Assembly: GCA_003118195.1 (NCBI GenBank)
Contig: BEXV01002688.1
Span: 16,864-27,861 of the forward strand
Length of the DNA: 10,998 nt
Origin: Hemicentrotus pulcherrimus
Taxonomy: Eukaryota; Echinodermata; Echinoidea; Camarodonta; Strongylocentrotidae
Direction of reading: 5' to 3'
Notes under the pieces: generated by a model
Told to the model about the DNA's origin: nothing
The model's input: only the letters and a program-made list of their open reading frames with translations
Databases searched by the model: none
Part shown: piece after piece, positions 7,094 to 10,998 of the stretch
Layout: the number at the start of each line of letters is the position of its first letter
Numbering within the stretch: position 1 is the first letter of the stretch
Translations under genes and position numbers: made by a program

Positions 7094-8130
7094 GTAAGAG
7101 TTATAGACCGGTTTACTGAAATATTCATATATATAGATGTTTCCCGGGGACCTAGTTACGAGGTATTCCATTAACCTGTTATTAGTGAATGAACTACAAT
7201 ACTAAGGATGCAGTCTGCATACATATTTTGTAACTATGTCGGGCAAGCCTCGGGCAAGCCTTCCACCAGGTTGGTTTAAAAATTATACTTAAACTTTGAA
7301 TATTGTTCCTGTTTCATTTCATAATTTTAATCTTACTTTGTCAACTATATTCTTTATTTTGCAAACAATATTGTTATATGAAATGAATAAAAAAAAAATC
7401 CATCAATCAGTCAATCAAACAATCTATTGTCCCTTGCCCTTATTTACGTGTGATCCTTCTACCGAAAGCAATAGATCATCCGTCATTTTTTTTTTCTTTC
7501 TTATCGTAGCTTGATTCTGATCCGATGTTCATTAAATAATTTATATACATGTATTTCTACTTTTCAATATTTTTGTTGACGATTAAGGTGATCGCAGTAT
7601 TGTTCCTCTCTGTTAAATACCTCACCGATCATTTTCATATCGCATTTGAAGAATATTGGTTGATCCTTATGGTAGTATGATATATATTTGTTTTCCTTGA
7701 ACCTAACATACCCTGCTTGAACCATGTATGTTTTTATTACTAAGTGAACATACGTTCTGAATATCACAATCATTAAAGGCAGGACATTCTACCGACACTA
7801 CTTCAGATTAACGTATATTGTCACTTGCTCGCAAGATGAATTGGTTATGATTAAGAGAGACGGAGATAGAGAATGTCGATTCATGTTTACTTATATACTG
7901 ATTATCGCATGACGTCAATATTCTGATTATGTAAACATTAAAAAAGGTTATGTTTTCCATAATTTTGAAATCTGCTTTTAGTTAACAGTGAATAGTTTGT
8001 ATTTGTTTTAAAGGCCTGTAAACCATTCTGATGTATTATACAGGTACATTTGTATCATAAGTAAAGTGATATTTTTAACAAAATGAGAATCCAATCACTT
8101 ATCCGTTTTGTTTTTTACTTTTCTATACAG
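7094..8130 (+). other. Probable first intron / upstream region
   Basis: AT-rich, with no coding frame I trust. It contains a perfect 11-bp tandem duplication (CGGGCAAGCCT at 7240-7250 and 7251-7261), an A-run with TCAATC repeats near 7389-7420, and a T-run at 7486-7496. Its last 25 bases form a pyrimidine-rich tract ending TTTTCTATACAG, a good splice acceptor. Confidence 0.45.
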
Positions 8131-8162
8131 AATTCAGAAGCATAAAGAAAAACTTATCAAAA
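8131..8162 (+). other. 5' untranslated part of the first coding exon
   Basis: Begins directly after the acceptor AG at 8129-8130 and runs 32 bases to the ATG. The bases before the ATG are A-rich (CAAAAATGG), with A at -3 and G at +4, a favourable start context. Confidence 0.65.
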
Positions 8163-8427
8163 ATGGCACAGAAAGTAACACTGATTACTGGATGCTCCTC
8201 AGGCATCGGGCTCAATATAGCAGTCAAACTTGGGAAGGATGCAGCGAAAAAATATATGGTTTATTCGACCATGAGAAACCTTGGGAAGAAAGAGCCACTC
8301 CAGATTGCCGCAGGTGACGCCCTCGACGACACGATTTGTATTCGTCCTCTAGACGTCGTCAAAGATGACTCGGTGACAAATGCCGTCAACGAAATCGTCG
8401 ACAAACATGGTCGAATCGACCTAGTCA
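8163..8427 (+). CDS. RDH8-like: Short-chain dehydrogenase, RDH8/HSD17B1 group, first coding exon (partial)
   Basis: Encodes the first 88 residues of a classical short-chain dehydrogenase/reductase. The dinucleotide-binding motif TGCSSGIG lies at residues 9-16 after a first beta strand (KVTLIT). The second strand leads to YSTMRNLGKK (34-43), whose Arg38 and Lys residues suggest NADP(H) preference. LDV (63-65) is the strand whose Asp contacts the adenine ring, and HGRIDLV (82-88) leads up to the NNAG motif. The exon stops just before that motif at TCA followed by GTAAGT, a strong donor, leaving one base (phase 1). That base A could complete an Asn codon in the next exon, as the family requires. 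The TGCSSGIG start, Y-x-TMR-x-LGKK and AAGDAL (49-54) are characteristic of retinol dehydrogenase 8 and 17-beta-hydroxysteroid dehydrogenase 1. These enzymes interconvert retinal/retinol or oestrone/oestradiol; which substrate applies cannot be told without the C-terminal part. Catalytic Ser, Tyr and Lys would be in later exons, not seen here. Confidence 0.93.
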
Positions 8428-8445
8428 GTAAGTCAAAAGAAGGTT

Positions 8446-8525
8446 TACTACTAATACTAATACTCCTCTTATACTAATAATGATATCAATAACGATAGTA
8501 AAAGTGATGATGGTAGTGATATTAT
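8446..8525. repeat. Low-complexity TAC/TAA/TGA-rich stretch
   Basis: ACTACTAATACTAATACTC followed by ATAATGATATCAATAACGATAG and GTGATGATGGTAGTGAT type sequence. It is degenerate trinucleotide repeat just inside the intron. Confidence 0.6.
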
Positions 8526-8905
8526 CATTTGAGTATCGCAATACCTTGAGCTCCACTATCATTACCCAACAAGGGCTCGGCAGCCTTTACAGCGCTAAAA
8601 CATTTGAAGTATTCATTCCAGGTTCTCATTAATCTCACCTAGGTGGAATGTTTTGCCAACGGATGTTAATGCTTATCTGCCATAGTTTACAGGAGGGATT
8701 ACAGTGCTCTGCAATGTCACTGGACAGATGGTTATCTCATCAACTCAGCTCTCAGTTAACATAAGAAAAACAGGATGATGGGGGACCAATAGTCACCGAT
8801 TAGGCACTGTTTGTTATATAGAGGGCGCAATTAGCTACAAGTAGTGCAGCGGGCCTTTAATACTGCGACATGCATTCGTACCTTGTACCTTGTGGTTCAC
8901 AGTCT

Positions 8906-8940
8906 AGTTGAGTTGAGTTGAGTTGAGGTTTTATTATCCA
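8906..8940 (-). repeat. (AGTTG)4 tract, probable tail of a minus-strand retroposon
   Basis: Four perfect AGTTG units (8906-8925) run into AGGTTTTATTATCC. On minus this reads GGATAATAAAACCTCAACTC followed by further CAACT units. A unique AT-rich end followed by a short tandem array is how several SINEs and LINEs of marine invertebrates end. The element body would lie to the right (about 8941 onward), but I cannot delimit it. Confidence 0.45.
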
Positions 8941-9089
8941 AAAGTTCAAATACATTATAACAATGATAACAATAATAAAAATGTATGTTAAACAAATATC
9001 TCAAATTAATAATAGGCACCAACAAAATAGCATCAAATGCTAATCATGTCTGGTACCTTTAAAGTACACTGTCTTAACATTTAACAATT

Positions 9090-9110
9090 TGTGTGTGTAT
9101 ATATATATAT
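9090..9110. repeat. (TG)n(TA)n microsatellite
   Basis: TGTGTGTGTATATATATATA, a compound dinucleotide run inside the probable intron. Confidence 0.85.
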
Positions 9111-9159
9111 GAATTCTTGAATACAGGTACAACTTAAGCTGCATACTAGTCTATGTATC

Positions 9160-9180
9160 AAACATGATACAATCATGTTT
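9160..9180. repeat. Perfect short inverted repeat
   Basis: AAACATGAT and ATCATGTTT are perfect reverse complements separated by three bases (ACA). AT-rich and in intron-like sequence, so chance or a decayed transposon end are both possible. Confidence 0.7.
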
Positions 9181-9400
9181 GTGTGTTTAGTGCAAGGCCT
9201 AAACTTGTATATATAGACATTCCGTATAAGATAATACAGTAAAGTATCAGTCCGAAGACCATATCACCTCAACAACGAAAACAAAGAAAGCTTAATCTGT
9301 AGCACAGTTTTATATATAAATACATATGTATTTTATATTTCTCTTCACATTCTGTAAGTTTCTAAGCGCGGTGGTACTTTTTGTTTTTAGCTCCCCTTAG

Positions 9401-9679
9401 CAATCGATGGTATTATTAAAGGAAATACAAAGTTTTGGAAATTTAAAAGATTGGCTGGATAGTGATTCTTACAATTTTGATATAGTAGGATGCCCCTGTG
9501 GATGTATTATAAGCACTTTAAAATTTAGCCCCTTAAACCTTCTGCTTTCGAGAAAAATTGAATATAACAATTTACCCGTGCTCCCGGTAAATTTTGATAA
9601 ATTTCAAATAACGCCTACGGCCGTACAATGGTATAGTTGCAACCATGACAATCTCAGAATATGTAGTTTTGATACATAA
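9401..9679 (+). other. Unrecognised 92-codon open frame, possible exon or gene relic
   Basis: Open from 9401, directly after a pyrimidine-rich tract ending CTCCCCTTAG, to TAA at 9677-9679; the first ATG is at 9407. The conceptual protein has varied composition, with GCPCGC (residues 28-33 from the ATG), LLLSRKIEYNNLP (45-57), ITPTAVQWYSC (68-78) and a short C-terminus ending FDT. I recognise no family, signal peptide or membrane segment. The in-frame TAG before it overlaps the acceptor-like AG, so it could be a terminal exon, or simply a chance frame. Chance frames of similar length exist elsewhere in this window. It does not look like the next exon of the dehydrogenase. A run of 13 A at about 9717-9729 follows, which could mark a retroposed copy. 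Confidence 0.3.
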
Positions 9680-10230
9680 TTTCCAAACGGAAATAGCTAA
9701 TCAGTCGATTTTAGTAAAAAAAAAAAAACGCATTAGTTTATAGCTTGCTTAATAGCTTGAACTTAAGAGGGAGCTATACAACATAAAGAATTTATTGTTT
9801 ACAATTTCATAACTTTAGACTCGATTTCAACCGTGACAACGATCACTGAATATTGTAAGATAGCATATGATTCCAATATGTTCATTTGAACCTAGTTCAT
9901 GACCCCATACCAAAACTTTGTATTACCTTTAAGAATGGTAAACGTCATGCCAGGATGTTCACTGTAGGAAGCAGGTTTAGATGCTAGCGAAGTACCGACC
10001 CCGAACCCACTTCTTCATTATATCTCACACCCTGTGAGCGACTCTTCTGATAAGGATGTATAAAATACGACCTATTTTTAGCAAAATGCAACTAAAAAAA
10101 GAACAGATAAGATGTTTAAGAGGTACTTGAAGATTTTAAGATAATACAAATACTTTGTTAATATATATTTAGCCTCTTTATCAGTGCATGGAGAAAGCCA
10201 AGGCAAGAACGATGACTTTGGTCACGAATA
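9680..10230. other. Spacer, nothing recognised
   Basis: AT-rich sequence with a 13-A run at about 9717-9729. No coding frame, RNA gene or repeat structure that I can support. Confidence 0.5.
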
Positions 10231-10239
10231 ATGGAGATA

Positions 10240-10340
10240 AAAATAGAGCGAGAGAGAAAAAGATTACTAGAGATGGAGGGGGAGATAGAGGAGGGGAGAA
10301 AGAGTACTAGAGAGAGAGAGAGAGAGACAGAGACAGAGAT
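10240..10340. repeat. GA-rich microsatellite
   Basis: Imperfect (GA)n and GAGAGACAGAGA runs with GGGG interruptions. Reading frames across it on both strands are simple Ser/Leu or Arg/Glu runs and are not genes. Confidence 0.9.
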
Positions 10341-10735
10341 GAATATGTTGAAAGAAAATAGCCGCACAACGCACCAAAAATATAAAAATGAAGAAACAAC
10401 GTTTTCTATAGGTTTTTCCTCATAGTGTTTCAGGTAATTTTTTCAAAATTGGTGTTCGGGTTGTGTAAACGAACGTTATGTGACTGTGCAGAATGTACTG
10501 ATAATAGCATCCTATTACGTGTTTATCAGGAGTGAAGGTTAATAAAACAAGGACATTTTGAAGCTTGTAATTGTATGACAGTTGCGAATACAGGGGACAG
10601 CGGGTCATGCCCCCCCCCCCAAAAAAAAGTGGGAAAATAATTATGACTAGAAATCTTCCTCTTTTTTTTGCTCAAGTTGGTGGGGGTGTGTTGTTAAGCG
10701 AATAGCGGCCGGCACGATTTGCAAATTTCCGAGGG
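10341..10735. other. Spacer with homopolymer runs
   Basis: No gene seen. Contains a C-run followed by an A-run (CCCCCCCCCC then AAAAAAAA) at about 10611-10628 and a GT-rich stretch near 10679-10692. Short frames here carry no recognisable motif. Confidence 0.5.
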
Positions 10736-10815
10736 CAAAAAATAAATAAATAATACTGCTCACTATACCCCCTCCCCCCTCCTGGAAAGGAACTTATTTG
10801 GCTACCTACCTGCAG
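10736..10815 (-). mobile_element. Probable 3' untranslated end of the same LINE
   Basis: About 80 bp between the LINE stop codon and an (AATA)n run on plus (AAAAAATAAATAAATAATA at 10738-10756). LINE 3' ends often finish in such short tandem arrays, so the array may mark the element end. Assigning the exact boundary is inference. Confidence 0.4.
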
Positions 10816-10998
10816 CTACCTGGCTGCCACCGTCATTTGCTTGCGATTGGCGACCACATCTGCACATCTTCTTGTTGTCTTTCTCCATTTGTTCCTATTC
10901 TGTGCTAATATTTTGGCTTCTGAATATGTGAGACCTGTCCATTCTTTAATGTTATTAAACCACTGCTTTCTCTGTCTGCCTCTTTTTCTTTTTCCTTC
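10816..10998 (-). pseudogene. C-terminal end of a non-LTR retrotransposon polyprotein (runs off the window)
   Basis: The minus frame is open from the window edge for 60 codons and ends at TAG (10816-10818). It begins with a basic run containing GRQRKQW (residues 7-13), then FNNIKEWTGLTYSEA (14-28), and then NRNKWRK (34-40). This G-R-x-R-K-x-W, I-x-E-W-T-G and R-x-x-W-R pattern is the conserved C-terminus after the reverse transcriptase in many invertebrate LINE proteins (jockey/RTE-like annotations). It lies downstream of the thumb and carries no catalytic residues. The frame is undisturbed over the visible part. The polymerase and endonuclease would lie beyond the right edge, so whether the whole element is intact cannot be judged. 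Confidence 0.85.

Larger units (their letters stand above)
8428..9400 (+). other. Probable intron of the dehydrogenase gene
   Basis: Begins with the GTAAGT donor. It contains TAA/TGA-type low-complexity sequence (8446-8525), a retroposon-like pentanucleotide tail (8906-8940), a (TG)n(TA)n microsatellite (about 9090-9110) and a perfect 9-bp hairpin (9160-9180). I looked for the next coding exon (NNAG, catalytic Y-x-x-x-K) and did not find it here or further right. Confidence 0.6.

Noticed and set aside
7564..7773. 69-codon minus-strand frame
   Set aside because: No recognisable motif and located in probable intron; likely chance.
8108..8317. 69-codon plus-strand frame overlapping the dehydrogenase exon
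   Set aside because: Out-of-frame shadow of the exon; the other frame carries the TGCSSGIG cofactor motif.
8428..8477. Extension of the dehydrogenase frame past 8427
   Set aside because: Reads SKSKEGLLL and a Leu/Ile run from low-complexity sequence, after a consensus GTAAGT donor and where the family needs NNAG. It is intron read-through.
10158..10425. Frames on both strands across the GA tract
   Set aside because: Simple Ser/Leu or Glu/Arg runs translated from a microsatellite.

Overview
The window looks like nuclear DNA of an animal, most likely a marine invertebrate (echinoderm, mollusc or similar; the phylum cannot be fixed from this sequence). It is AT-rich. It holds one convincing spliced host exon, several broken retrotransposons of kinds common in marine invertebrates, microsatellites, and no bacterial-style operons. 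Nothing here looks viral in the infectious sense, and no RNA gene or CRISPR array is visible.

Layout. 1-57 is a GA-rich low-complexity tract. 58-327 (minus) is a reverse transcriptase fragment from a non-LTR retrotransposon. 683-2793 carries two direct copies of an unrecognised repeat of about 0.8 kb, separated by about 525 bp. Each copy contains two diverged copies of a shorter unit of about 70 bp. 2907-6037 (minus) is a dead Ty3/gypsy-type LTR retrotransposon. Its gag, zinc knuckles, protease, RNase H and integrase can still be read in the right order through many stops and frameshifts, but the reverse transcriptase core has been deleted. A 308-bp inverted-repeat element (3227-3534) has jumped into its integrase C-terminal region and left a 3-bp target duplication.

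6040-6730 is AT-rich spacer with microsatellites. 6730-7100 holds two CCAAT boxes and a consensus splice donor that could form the promoter and non-coding first exon of the one host gene. That gene's first coding exon is at 8163-8427 (plus). It encodes the N-terminal cofactor-binding part of a short-chain dehydrogenase of the RDH8 / HSD17B1 group (retinol or 17-beta-hydroxysteroid dehydrogenase). It has a good splice acceptor before it and a good donor after it. No second coding exon was found before the window ends, so about 2.6 kb of downstream sequence is probably intron. This intron-like sequence contains a pentanucleotide-tailed retroposon end, an unexplained 92-codon open frame, a GA microsatellite and, at the right edge on minus, the C-terminal end of another non-LTR retrotransposon polyprotein.

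The genes do not work together: the picture is one host gene in a transposon-rich neighbourhood. The items most worth following up are the two-level direct repeat at 683-2793, the nested inverted-repeat element with its clean target duplication, and the proposed promoter and first exon of the dehydrogenase gene.
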